Of a stretch of 64,000 nucleotides of DNA, positions 10,200 through 20,816 are shown in pieces. The translations under genes were made by a program, and so were the position numbers. Source of the stretch: Pythium myriotylum (taxonomy: Eukaryota > Oomycota > Peronosporomycetes > Pythiales > Pythiaceae); the NCBI GenBank assembly GCA_023091665.1, contig JALJCQ010000023.1, forward strand, positions 558,001 to 622,000. The letters run 5' to 3'. The notes beneath the pieces were generated by a model. The model searched no databases. It saw nothing but the letters and a program-made list of their open reading frames with translations, and was not told the origin of the DNA. Each line of letters opens with the position of its first letter. Position 1 is the stretch's first letter.

Positions 10200-12286
10200 T
10201 CACCCCGATTCATCAGATACGACTTGAGGAAGTGTGCCATACTCTTGCTTCGTGGACGGACCGACAATCTCTCGATTTTGAAGCAGCATGTGCCGTGCGA
10301 CCATCGCGAAGAACACGACGATCAGAAAAACGAACAAAACCCACAAGATGAGATGGACTCCACTTCCTGACGCTGGGGGCTTAGATGACCCATTGTCGAG
10401 GGAGTCAACAAACGCACGTAATGAGTCCGATACACATTCGTGCTTGAGCGTCTTTCCAATCAGCGCCTTGAATTTTTCGAATGGGCACACGGTTAGCATC
10501 GATCCGTCAGCTTGAAGTTCATCTTCCGAGCAAAAAGGAATGATGACAGGAACTGCATCAGGATCCTACCATAGTTGCACGACAGCGTCAGAAAATCATT
10601 CGCCAAATACGATACATCCACCAGGTTACACACGTTATGGCGTGAGAGCGTTTCCCCGTTGCGCATTTGCTTTGGGGTTGCGGTGACGAAGAAAGCTTTG
10701 ACGAAGTGCCGATCCACCGCCGATTTATCGGCGGCAAGCCGACGACGAGATGTAGAGGTGGCGCTGGCAGACACGATCGACTCATTCGCAATCCGCTCGT
10801 GAAGCTCGAATATAAGCATTCCACCTGGAGTCGATTGATGTGGATGCCAACCACGGGTGAACCACTGGAGGCTACACAGAATGACTTTTAGTAATCATAG
10901 CTCTATAACGCGCTCATATCCCACTCACCGCAGAAGATTTCGGAGATAAAGGATGTTGATATCATGCCCAGCGTAGAATAAAAACCTGTTGCTTGCTCCC
11001 TGATCGAGGAGTGGACCTTCCGTGTGTGCTGGAAGCGATAAGTTCTTCCCTGTAACTCGCTGCTCGAAGCTTGCAGTAATGTGAGCGAGCAGCGTTGCAC
11101 CGAAGTTGGCTGAGTTGACTTCGTTCGTGACTAGATCCATGTGGACTTCGTGCAACCTCGACAGATCCTTGATCTGATCAAATGACAGTGGCCAAGGTAG
11201 GCTCATGTTGTTAAGGGCTTGAAGCATGAGGAACTCCGTGAAGTACTCGGCGCTCGAAAGGGGATCTTTCCACGGTTGGTAGAATGCACCGTTCCAGACT
11301 GCTGGAATGTCAAAAAACGAGCACTTTGGCTCTGAAGTGTTCTGGTCACTTGTCGCAGATGGTGGCGGAGTGATGCCACAAACTGGCGGTGCGCAACAAC
11401 CGAGGAGGCGGTTCAAATGGTGAATTTCTTTGCGGTTCTCGTGCACGATATAGCGGCAGTCCGGTGCACCAGTGATCCCGTTGTAGACTAAGCAGTGTCA
11501 CTATCATCAGTGTTGCCGAGTATGCATCGTTTGGGACTTCACGAGTGGTACCTGTGCGTGAGCAAACCGGACAAGCTGCGGTTGGATCTTGGCCCTGCTC
11601 AAAGAGCAATCGTGTTCCAGCAGTGATTGGATGGGTCTTGTTGCAGTTACCGAACGCGCTTTCCAGGAAGGCCTTTGCTGTCAGCTGCAGACATGAAACC
11701 GTTGTTAGGGATCTTTTACATCGAGGTGAAGAGCTGATTTGCGAAGCGTGCATTGTCGCGCTGGTTTGCGTCGGCGTAGGCGAACAACTGCTCACATGGC
11801 GTCTCCTGAATGAACGTCTCGTACAAGTGTTTGCGGAAGTACTGGGGGATACAACACAACCATCAGATTTCTAAAGTAGGGTGGACTAACTCTGCAGCTC
11901 AGAAACCCACATCGCCCATGTTCTGGATGAGTTTGTATCCATGTTTCGTGAGCTTGGGCGACACAATCTCACTCGGATCGTCCGTATCCGAAGTACCCCA
12001 GTCCACCGCCCGCAGTGATAGATCGATGTATGGATTGGTCACATACTGATCGATGATATCTTGCGATGGTACCTCTGTGCCAAGTCCGTAGGGGCCACGC
12101 ACGCCGTGACGAGAAAGCACGACGACCTGGAGAGGCCGGCGAGTCTGGGGTGAGCTCTCCACCAAGCCACAAACAGCTCGTGGCAGAGGACAGGCGCACC
12201 TGCTTGAGAGTCGATGCACCGTGCGCGTGCTGTGTGGCGGCGATCGCTGCTACGGCGGCGAGCGTGAGCCTCACCTTCATGGTCAT
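10200..12286 (-). CDS. Membrane-anchored histidine acid phosphatase
   Basis: Seven exons are proposed: 12286..12200, 12126..11911, 11841..11752, 11684..11552, 11487..10929, 10871..10630 and 10552..10200, about 559 residues. Exon 1 encodes a signal peptide (MTMKVRLTLAAVAAIAATQHAHG). The catalytic RHGxRxP motif follows (VVVLSRHGVRGPYG) and the proton-donor HD motif is near residue 365 (YAGHDINIL). A C-terminal membrane helix (HLILWVLFVFLIVVFFAMVA) and a short cytosolic tail end the protein, as in lysosomal acid phosphatase. It is probably an extracytoplasmic or vacuolar phosphomonoesterase. Two introns are uncertain: 11751..11685 is read as GC-AG because this restores ADANQRDN-LTAKAFL, and 10629..10553 (77 bases) is read to restore the run VIIPFCSEDEL. 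A signal for an alternative 17-base splice also exists there. Confidence 0.82.
11685..11751 (-). other. Probable GC-AG intron of the acid phosphatase gene
   Basis: 67 bases with donor GCACGC and acceptor CTGCAG, and a good branch-point-like CCCTAAC about 20 bases before the acceptor. The only GT donor nearby (GTAAAAG at 11719) gives either a frameshift with the good acceptor or a 61-base intron that loses the conserved TAKAFLES segment. Confidence 0.55.
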
Positions 12287-13639
12287 GACTATCTTCCAGC
12301 AGTGCGGGAAGGATACGGAGATGAAGAACACTTGCTCGACTAAGTACGACAACAGTGGCACTGATGATACTACTCGAGTAAGTACGAATTCGCTGTAGTG
12401 TCTGCTACTGTACAGCGTTGAAGTGAAGCCAACGAGTTGGGATGCGCTGGAGCATCTCGCCACGAACGTGTGGCAGCAGTTGCCGAGAGGATGGTGGAGC
12501 CACAGTACAACGTGGCTTTTCATATCAGCGCGACTTAGAGGTTTGTTGTGATATTCTGTACCGTGGCTTCACGCGAAGAATATGTCGCCGTCGACACTTG
12601 ACTTGAGTGGCCCTTGTTCGATCCCAGAACCTGCGAGTGCAGCTGAGGCAGAGTGCGCGGCACCTAGTAAACCCATACCCATACGGTCCTGTCCAGAGGG
12701 AGACCAGGGGCAGATTCTCTCTCTCTCTCTCTCTCTCTCTGGCTGGGCTCGCAGCCTCTCAGAAGGGATTCAGGTGCTGTGGGTTATGAGCGACAAGATC
12801 CTCTGGATTGGACGCGGAACGCGTGGTCCACGTCCATCGCTCGCCGCCGCTTGCATCCGACATCACCCGTTGCCGACTTACGCAGCAGTTCGATGATCGA
12901 CCCATCTAGATAACTTCGTGGACTAGCCCAGTCGGAGTCGTGGTCGAGCATCGACTTGCCACACAACGTTTTGGTTTGCCGTAAATCTCAGACAGACGAT
13001 CGTGGCGTTGTACGGCTACAGGCTCGGGTTTCTATCCCACCGCGAACTGCCCCCGCCCACGTGGGTCCTGCTCACAAGCTGGATTCCGAGAACTCGGCGG
13101 GTGGCAATCGCCATGACCGCGCTGTGGACTGGCGGGGCCCAACCCGGCGCCTCGCCTGTCAACATGGTGGAGCGGCTGCTCGGTCACCGATCACCACAGG
13201 GCGTGAGTCTCCTTAGGCATTTTCACTCGCACATCCGGTTGCTTTGTCCACCATGCTGCTCCAGCTGACTCGCGCTCGCTGATCTGGATGGCTGCATCAG
13301 AAATCGATTCTCAGAGTTCCTCGCCCAGCGCTTTGCCTGCGGACGGCAGAGGGCTTGTCTCTATGATCCGCGAAGATTGGTTTCCGCAGGTTCCACACAT
13401 ATCGCCCAGTCACCCTTTGTGACGCCCACGCCACAAGTTACTTTGTGGTGACCCACAGCCCTACGTGGCCCGTCTGCGCGTTGCTAACCGTCCGTAAATC
13501 GCATTGCGAAGAGTGTGGCGCGGCACATCAGACCCACGAGGACTGGATTTTCGCAGAACTAAAAAAACTTGAAGCCGCGTTTGGGGGCGAACGGCAGAGG
13601 CCAGCACTCGGTCATTTCCCCATCACATCCCAATCCACC
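12287..13639. other. Long intergenic region with a (TC)n microsatellite
   Basis: 1.35 kb without a supportable gene. It contains the promoter of the minus-strand acid phosphatase at the left and that of the plus-strand gene at 13640 at the right. Open frames here are short and unlike any family. Confidence 0.6.
12716..12740. repeat. (TC)n microsatellite
   Basis: An uninterrupted run of about 12.5 TC units in intergenic DNA. Confidence 0.95.
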
Positions 13640-14230
13640 ATGTCCTCTTGCCTCGCGACCGTGATCGTGGTGCCGCCGATGGCCGACCGCGCGCCGCTCA
13701 AGCGCGTGCGCTCCGCCTCGCTCTCGGCGCTCGCCGAGCCGCTCAAGTCGGCGCTCAAGACCTGCAAGCGCGACGGCTCCAGCTCGCCGCGCGCGCCCTG
13801 CGAGATCGAGCCGACCACCCACTACACGACAGAGAACGCCTGGGCCAACGTGCCTGGCTGCGAGGGCTTGCGCAACGCCATGGCCTTCCTCCAAAAGTCC
13901 CGACAGCACGCGATGCTACTCATGATCCAGAACCACTGGGACCGCGCCATGAGCGTGCTCGAAAAGGTCGAGAACGCGTCGGAGAGCGTCTGCTCCCAGC
14001 GTCGCAAGCTCGTACTCCAACACGCCAACCACATCTTCCAGTCCACATCCACCGTCGACGCTCCGCCGAAGAAGCGCACCGTGCGCTTCCACGACGATGT
14101 CCAGGTCGCGGACGCACTCGACATGGATCGAACTGCTAGCGAGATCCAGTCGCCCGTGCGCGAAGAGATGCTCGTCCTCCGCGCCTCTCGCGCGATCCCG
14201 AGCGAGAACTACTCGGAGCTTTGGATGTAA
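13640..14230 (+). CDS. Hypothetical protein with a PP1-docking-like motif
   Basis: 196 residues from the ATG in CACCATGTCC. No family is recognised. It has a basic, Ser-rich N-terminal third (PLKRVRSASLSALAEPLKSA), then a mostly helical middle (AMAFLQKSRQHAMLLMIQNH and VSSQRRK-like segments to about residue 135) that could form a short helical hairpin, followed by KKRTVRFHDDV at about 144-154. The last is a good fit to the RVxF motif by which regulatory subunits bind protein phosphatase 1, and the acidic residues after Phe strengthen it. Codon use is GC-rich like the neighbouring expressed genes, supporting a real gene. The role is unknown; a PP1 regulator is only a suggestion. Confidence 0.7.
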   Translation: MSSCLATVIVVPPMADRAPLKRVRSASLSALAEPLKSALKTCKRDGSSSPRAPCEIEPTTHYTTENAWANVPGCEGLRNAMAFLQKSRQHAMLLMIQNHWDRAMSVLEKVENASESVCSQRRKLVLQHANHIFQSTSTVDAPPKKRTVRFHDDVQVADALDMDRTASEIQSPVREEMLVLRASRAIPSENYSELWM

Positions 14231-14654
14231 AGTGGCGTACATCGCAACCACACTGCACCGTCAACTACAGACAATTTTGCGACGATTGAAGTCGCCCAAG
14301 GTCAGAAGCTACCCAGAAGTCAATGAGCGCGCACCAGCTCACTCCGCCAAGTTATTTATTGCCCCGTACAGTAGTTCGCCGAACCGTTCAATATCACTCA
14401 CTTGTGATCCTCCACTTTTATGATTCACCTATCTGTCATAGTCGCAACGGCCGGCAATGCCCACGCATCAGAACACATGGGTTTTCTGACGGCTACCTGT
14501 CGTTGCCTGGTATCCAGTTCGAACTACGTCCTTACGCTTCCTGTCCGTTACGGATTCTTTATTTACCTCAGGCAAAGCCCTCGCTTCTAGGGCAGGTGGA
14601 GCATGAACGACTGAAGTCTGGAACTCGATCGGCACAGCACAGGCCTCCTTCACG
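14231..14654. other. Intergenic
   Basis: 424 bases between two plus-strand genes. Nothing recognised beyond expected flanking UTR and promoter sequence. Confidence 0.6.
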
Positions 14655-16443
14655 ATGACGGGGTCCGACGTTCAGGTAGAGGCTCTCGTCTCGACCAACA
14701 GCCACGAATGGGAGTTGTCGCTGTACTTCGCGACGTTTCTCATACTATTGATGATCGGAATCATCGCGAGTAACTACATCACCCACAAATTTCATTTGCA
14801 TTGGCTCCCCGAAGCAGGAGGTACGCAACTATTGCGAGTATAACGCGTCATTGCAAACACTAACGATGTAATTGTAGCGGTTATATTGGTTGGTGCGGTT
14901 GCAAGCTTGCTATGCATGCTGAAATCTGATTCCATCTCGACATCGTTGATGGAGTTCGACGCAAACTTGTTCTTCGTCGGATTGCTTCCTCCAATCATTT
15001 TCAACTCGGGTTACACAATGAAGCGCCGGTACTTCTTTGAAAACATAACGCCAATCTTGACCTACTCGATATTGGGAACAATGATCATGAGTATCGCCAC
15101 AGGCTCACTCCTATACATCGTGGGATGCTTCGGATGGACGACAAAGCTCTCACTTGCCGAGAGTCTAACTTTCGGTTCACTTATCAGCGCAACTGACACA
15201 GTCTCTACACTTGCGGTGTTTGCTGAGCTGCATGTCGATCCGACGCTGTTTTATTTGGTGTTTGGTGAAAGCTCGTTGAATGATGCAGTTGCGATCTGTC
15301 TATTCACGACCTTCTCGAAGTTCATCGGCTATTCATACTCAGCGACACCAATGTTCTTTGCACTGATCGAATTTGCTCTGGTATTCACCGGCTCCACTTT
15401 AATCGGTCTGTGCTCTGGTATGCTCCCGGCTCTCATCTTCAAGTACTCGAACTTGCGCACGTGCCTGCTTCACGAAGTTGGTGTGTACGTCATGTTTGCA
15501 TATCTGCCATTCCTCGCTGCACAAATCCTGGAGATGTCGGGTGTGGTTGCCATCATTTTTGCTGGGATCGCAATGAAGCACTACGCTGCTCCAAATCTCA
15601 CGCCGGACGCGCAAGAAGTGTACGTGTTTGGTGAGCTGACCGTGCGGCTGTACAGTTTGGTGATTTGGACTACGTATGTGAACATGTAGCTGCTCCCGCG
15701 TCTTCAATACGGTCGCTCACATGACTGAGACGGCTGTATTCTTGAGTGAGTCTTCTAGTCTAAAACAACTGGAAACTAATCGTTCTTACCAACACTTGAT
15801 CTGGTCAGACCTGGGCCTCACCGTCTTCGCGCTCCGAACTGGTTACAGCTTTTCATTCATCTTCTGGACGGCATCTTTCTGCTTGCTAGGACGCGCCTTT
15901 CATGTGTACCCACTAACGGCAATTCTCAATCGAGGACCTCGCAAGAGCAATCCGATCACGATGAACCAGCAACACATGATATGGTACAGCGGGCTTCGTG
16001 GAGCAGTCGCATTCGCTCTTGCCAAGGGATTCCCGGGTGAGAAGCAGAACGAAGTCCTCGCCACAACCATGGTCATCATATTGCTGTCAATTTTCGTCAT
16101 GGGTGGTGGCACCGTTGCAATGCTTAACAAGCTCGAAATTCCTCGTCTGACGGTCAGGACAACAGTCACGCTGTTCGCTAACCATGGCCTAAATCAAACT
16201 TGCTTTTCCCTGCGATAGGCTGAAGAAGAACTTGCTCTGGACAAATCAGTACGACCACACAAAAACATGCACTTACTGCAATTCGACAACAAGTACCTCA
16301 TTCCGCTGCTGACCAATCTTTGTCAGTACGGCGACAACGACAGCCCGCAACGCCCGCCCCGCAAAAGCTTTCAGCATGATGACGAAGGAGAAGAAGGCGA
16401 TGAGGTCATCGAAGTCGTGCGACGGGATGTAAGCGTCCGCTAA
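14655..16443 (+). CDS. Na+/H+ exchanger (CPA1/NHE family)
   Basis: Five exons, 14655..14820, 14878..15619, 15690..15745, 15809..16152 and 16219..16443, about 510 residues. Multi-spanning membrane protein exchanging Na+ or K+ for H+. Family landmarks are FFVGLLPPIIFNSGY (the region of amiloride sensitivity in animal NHEs), SLISATDTVSTLAVF, GESSLNDAVAI with the transport-critical Asn-Asp pair, ILEMSGVVAIIFAGI, then HMTETAVFLNLGLTVF across two splice junctions, and YSGLRGAVAFALA. The tail after the last helix (LLQFDNKYLIPLLTN) resembles organellar NHEs of the NHE6/7/8 sort, so an endomembrane location is likely but not proven. The stop at 16441 may not be final: a GTAAGC donor just before it could splice to a further short exon. 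Confidence 0.88.
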
Positions 16444-17147
16444 GAGGCTACTTGCGAGACATCCCGGCTTAATCCGCACGACGACGGTCCTTTCTTCTCG
16501 ATATCGCTGACGCATGTAGCCAAAAAACAGGCCTCGTGCCTCTACAAATGCATGTATTTGCTTTCTTTGCACCGTTAGAGAGCTGCTTCAAGGAAAGATC
16601 CCAGCAGCATTAAGTCGTCCGGAATGCCTGCATTCGCTTTAGCGTTCTCGACGATTTGCTGATGTGTGAAGGCGCTCAGGCCACAACAGTGACTGCATGC
16701 CATCCAAGATGGCTACACATGAAATCTGGTGTACTTATTTAAAACTACATGGTGGATGAGTGTTGGCATTAGTCGCACTCGCGTGTGCGCCCTGTCTCCA
16801 CTAATATAACCATTATCAATACTTTGGTGACGCATGCAGCGTCGAACTCGTCGTCTTCTAAAGTGGGTCCGTACCTACGGTCCACAATTGGGGAATTATA
16901 TCCTCTTCAGTGGTGAATAAACATGAAAACATCTGGGTTTTGTCCAGATTTTCGCATGGCACTGCCCTGCTGCTTGGAAATCGGCCAAACGAGGGGAAGA
17001 GGAGACGGAACGAAGCGCGATATTCACGACCGCTCTTGACGACAAGGGGAGAGTTTGCGGTGCCGCAGGCGGCGTAATTAGCGAGCGTGGTAACACTCCG
17101 TGCTGCTGTGAGCTTTTTGCGCGAAACGAGACGGAATTGCGGTCAAG
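16444..17147. other. Intergenic
   Basis: 704 bases between the exchanger and the lipid kinase genes, both plus strand. Short frames only; no repeat, RNA gene or clear initiator recognised. Confidence 0.55.
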
Positions 17148-20100
17148 ATGTGGGACGACGCCGACGGCATCCACGCTCAACTTCTCCTGCAGCAGTCTCA
17201 GTCGGTCGATGAGGAGCGCTTGGAGGCAGTGTTAGAGGAAGCTTTCGAAGTGCAGACTTATCAACCATTCCACGGGTGGGTCTACGACCGCTTTTGTGAC
17301 CGCAGTGGGAACACCTTCCCGGCATTATCGGAGGCCGCGGCCGATGTGCCCGGCGACTCGAAGCTCAATGCCCTGAAGGAAGAGGACGTGGAGAACATGG
17401 AGATCGGGGTTCTCCCCAATAACGAGTGGATGTGGAGCCATCCGTGGTTGCCTGACCTCGAGTACACGCACTGTGACGAAGAAGGGTGGACGTATGGTTC
17501 GACGATCGCACGAATAAACCGCCGTTTAGCCGAAGGCACGTCCAAGGTCAAGCGCGAATACTATCACTTCGTGCGGAGAAGGCGGTGGATTCGCATGCGA
17601 GTCAAGAAACCCACCCTCTCCCAAGACCACGGTGGAAACCCGACAGAGGTATCTAACGGAAGTGTGACCGGCGGCGACGAAGACGGCAGCGGTGGTCTCG
17701 TACCTACAGACGCGTCATCCACATCGAATGCTCATCGATATTATCGCGAATACAGCGACTCTCTTTTCGCGCATTTCCGGATAACGACACCTACTTCGTC
17801 GCTGTCTCACTTCAAGAAAGTGCGATTTTCAGATGACGACGTCATCCGCGAAGGTTGGCTGGGACAGCGAGGCTCATTTTCTAGGAGTTGGAAGCTCCGA
17901 TATTTCATCCTCCGCAAGGACACGAGCTCGCTCATTTGTCTTCGTGACCGTGCATCACTTGTGGCCATCAACATTATCCCGATTGACCGACAGACTTCAA
18001 CGACGCCGGAGAAGTCACCAAATCCGAATCAGTTTCAGTTTCTCGTGATCAAAGGGCAACACAAGATTCGCTTGAATGCTGTCGATGAGACGAGCCGCGA
18101 AAAATGGCTATCAGCGATAAATGAGCTGATTGTGCGGAAACGAGTTTCATTTCTTGCGGCCGAAGATTCAGACAGCATCCAGAACGGGTTTAACAGTGTG
18201 CGTGGAGGCTCGATGCGCGGTTTTCGCCGGATACGGTCATCGATGAACTCTGACGACGGCCAACCAACTTGGGTACCACCAGCCTTCGCGAAGGCTGCAT
18301 CTGGGTCCCTCACGGATCATACTGAGCAAAGCAGGTCAAAGAAGAGGGTTTGGAGACCGTACAAGTTGGTTGCTTCCACGATGCACAGTAAACACAAGAC
18401 GAATTGTGATGTGAGAAGCAAATACCTTGTCGCTTTTGAAGAGGAGTTCACCGACTTACTGCGTGTGGCAAAAGAGTATCTCGAAGACAACGTTGACATA
18501 CTGGAGGAAAACCTTCGCGTCGCAGAACAAGTTCTGACATCTGCGGTAGCGCGAGTGCCCCAAGACGAACTTAAAAAACTTCGTGATGATGTGAACGCAT
18601 CTTTGGCGACTATGGCAACTAGTTTGGAGAAACTCATCAAGTCTGGCCATGCAAATGTGCTCCAGTGCAACATACTCCGCAAGAGGTTATTTATCGAAGT
18701 TCAACGACTGACAGAGACAACGCACTCGTTCGCTCCACCTGTAGGGCAAGCAACCGTGAAAAAGGTGGCCCCAGAATCTCCTTCAAAGCGCCGGATTCCA
18801 ACAGACTGGTTTATGGGACCGACGAGTATAGAGAAGACAGCACCAATTGAAGTGAAGCCAGTGGTCGCGAAAGCCTACGAGCTGTCCACTTCGGATTCAG
18901 CATCATCTACAAGCCTGGCAACTGCACGTCGAACGACGCGACTCTCAGTAGACTCAAACCATAGTTCCTTCGTCAATCCAGCGTCGAGTGTTCTCCTGAC
19001 GACAACGTTTGGTGGGCATAGCGAACCAGTATCGATCCAAGCTTTTCACCCCATGCCTGCGTCATTGTCCGAAGGCCACATGGAACTTCCAGATGGTGTC
19101 AATGGCTATGTGTTTCAGGTCCATGAGCACGACTTGGGATCGCTTATCTCATTCACGATGTGTTCTCAAGCATACATCGAAGCTGTCGAGTCGCACTTTG
19201 ATCATTCGCTCGACATCGCGCAAGAATTGCGAGCTGAAGAGCTTAGGATGGGGACAAGAAAAGCTGCCCACCTTCGCAAAGAAAGTATCTCGAGCTCCAC
19301 CGATCTACTCTACTTGAATAAGCTTCGTTACACGACAGATGCTCAGCACACCGAAGTCAAGTTCAGCTATGATTCGGGTTCAACTAAGCACGAGTTTCGG
19401 TGCGTGTCGTTCTTCGCATCTGAATTCCACTCTCTGCGGTCTCTATCTGGTCATGGAAATGCCGAGTTCCTATGCTCATTGGCACGAAGCAAGCGCTGGG
19501 AAGCATCAGGCGGCAAATCTGGTGCTTTCTTCTCCATTGTACGAAATGGATCTCTTTATGTGTAAGCTAAACTCTCTATTAACCCTACCATCGTTCTGAT
19601 TAGACGGACGACAAGCGCTATGTGCTGAAGGGTATCCCTGTGACCGAGTTCAACATGTTTCTCCACATGGCTCCTCACTACTTCAAGTTCATGTCGAAAC
19701 TTATGAAGACCCAAACGCCGACAGTAATCACCAAGATTCTTGGACTATTCAAGGTGACCCATTTGAAACGAATGCACAAGCATACTACATACGTCGTCGT
19801 GATGGAAAACATCACGTACGGCTTCCCACCTGGGCAGACGTACGATATCAAGGGTATTACTCGTCGCCGATATCACGGACCGAGCAGCGACGACTCCGTC
19901 GGAGGTTCTGCACCGCCAAAGATGATACACAACCTCCCTGTTCTTTTGGACGGGGATCTCATGGAGCGCATTCCGATTCCAGTACGAAAGGCTGAGTTGG
20001 ACGTGATTGAGTCTGCTTTTCAGAACGACACGGGGTTCCTTAGTCGTGCTGGGGTGATTGATTACTCTCTGGTGAGCTGCGTACATGGGGTCACAATGGT

Positions 20101-20671
20101 GTGTGTGGACTGAGCGTCGGTTTGTTTGATCTGGTAGATCATGGTGTTCGATGAAGACAATCGTCAGGTAGTTGTGGGTCTCATTGATTATTTGCACCAA
20201 TTCGATCTACTCAAGAAGATGGAGTCGACCTCGAAGGCCAGCTTGACCTTTCGGAATCCTACGATCATCAGCCCTCCATCGTATCGAACACGTTTTGTCA
20301 ACGCTATGCATCGTTACTTGGTTGGAATTGAGCTGGAACTCGAGTTACGCATCCGTCAGCGCACGGATGCCAGCAGCAAGAAATCCAGTCGGACCAAGAC
20401 TTCGAATGGGAAGAGCAATCACGACCGAAATGGCCAACATACGGAGGGAGAGCTCAAGCAAATGCTAAAGCTCGAGGTCCCAAAAAGGAAGGTGAAGCGC
20501 GCTATCTCAGACGGCGGCCCGTTCGCTGCGACGGAGCCCAGGTACGACCCAGACGCGGAGCAGGCCCATAGCGATGGAGAGAGCTATGGGTCGATGTCTT
20601 CAGACGAAGCTTGCTTTCGCGAGTCACCCGCGCTAATTTGCGCACTGATGCCCGAAGAGGATCGCCGATAG
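17148..20671 (+). CDS. DysF-PH-phosphatidylinositol phosphate kinase fusion
   Basis: Three exons, 17148..19538, 19604..20071 and 20138..20671, about 1130 residues. The N-terminal ~35-150 region reads as a dysferlin/peroxin (DysF) domain: FHGWVYDRFCD, EWMWSHPWLPDLEY, DEEGWTYGS and the closing VRRRRWIRMRVK. A PH domain follows at about 230-330 (IREGWLGQRGSFSRSWKLRY to SREKWLSAINELI). The C-terminal third is a PIPK catalytic domain with the glycine-rich ASGGKSGAFFSI near 787, RYVLKGIPVTEFNMFLHMAP, FKVTHLKRMHKHTTYVVVMENI, the basic activation region after YDIKG, GVIDYSL and VVVGLIDYLHQFDLL. It should make PI(4,5)P2 or a related lipid at a membrane chosen by its DysF and PH modules. Oomycetes carry many PIPK fusions; this combination seems unusual. 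A KKVRFSDDD stretch just before the PH domain fits a PP1 docking motif. Confidence 0.88.
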
Positions 20672-20816
20672 CACTCAATGAATACATTCGCTGAGTGATC
20701 ATCTCCACCACTTTTCAGTCATTAAATACGCGCAAAAGCCCGAAGCCATACTCCTACGAACACACTAGCTACTCAACACCACCGATCAAAACTGTGCTTC
20801 GCCCTCATCTGGGCAG

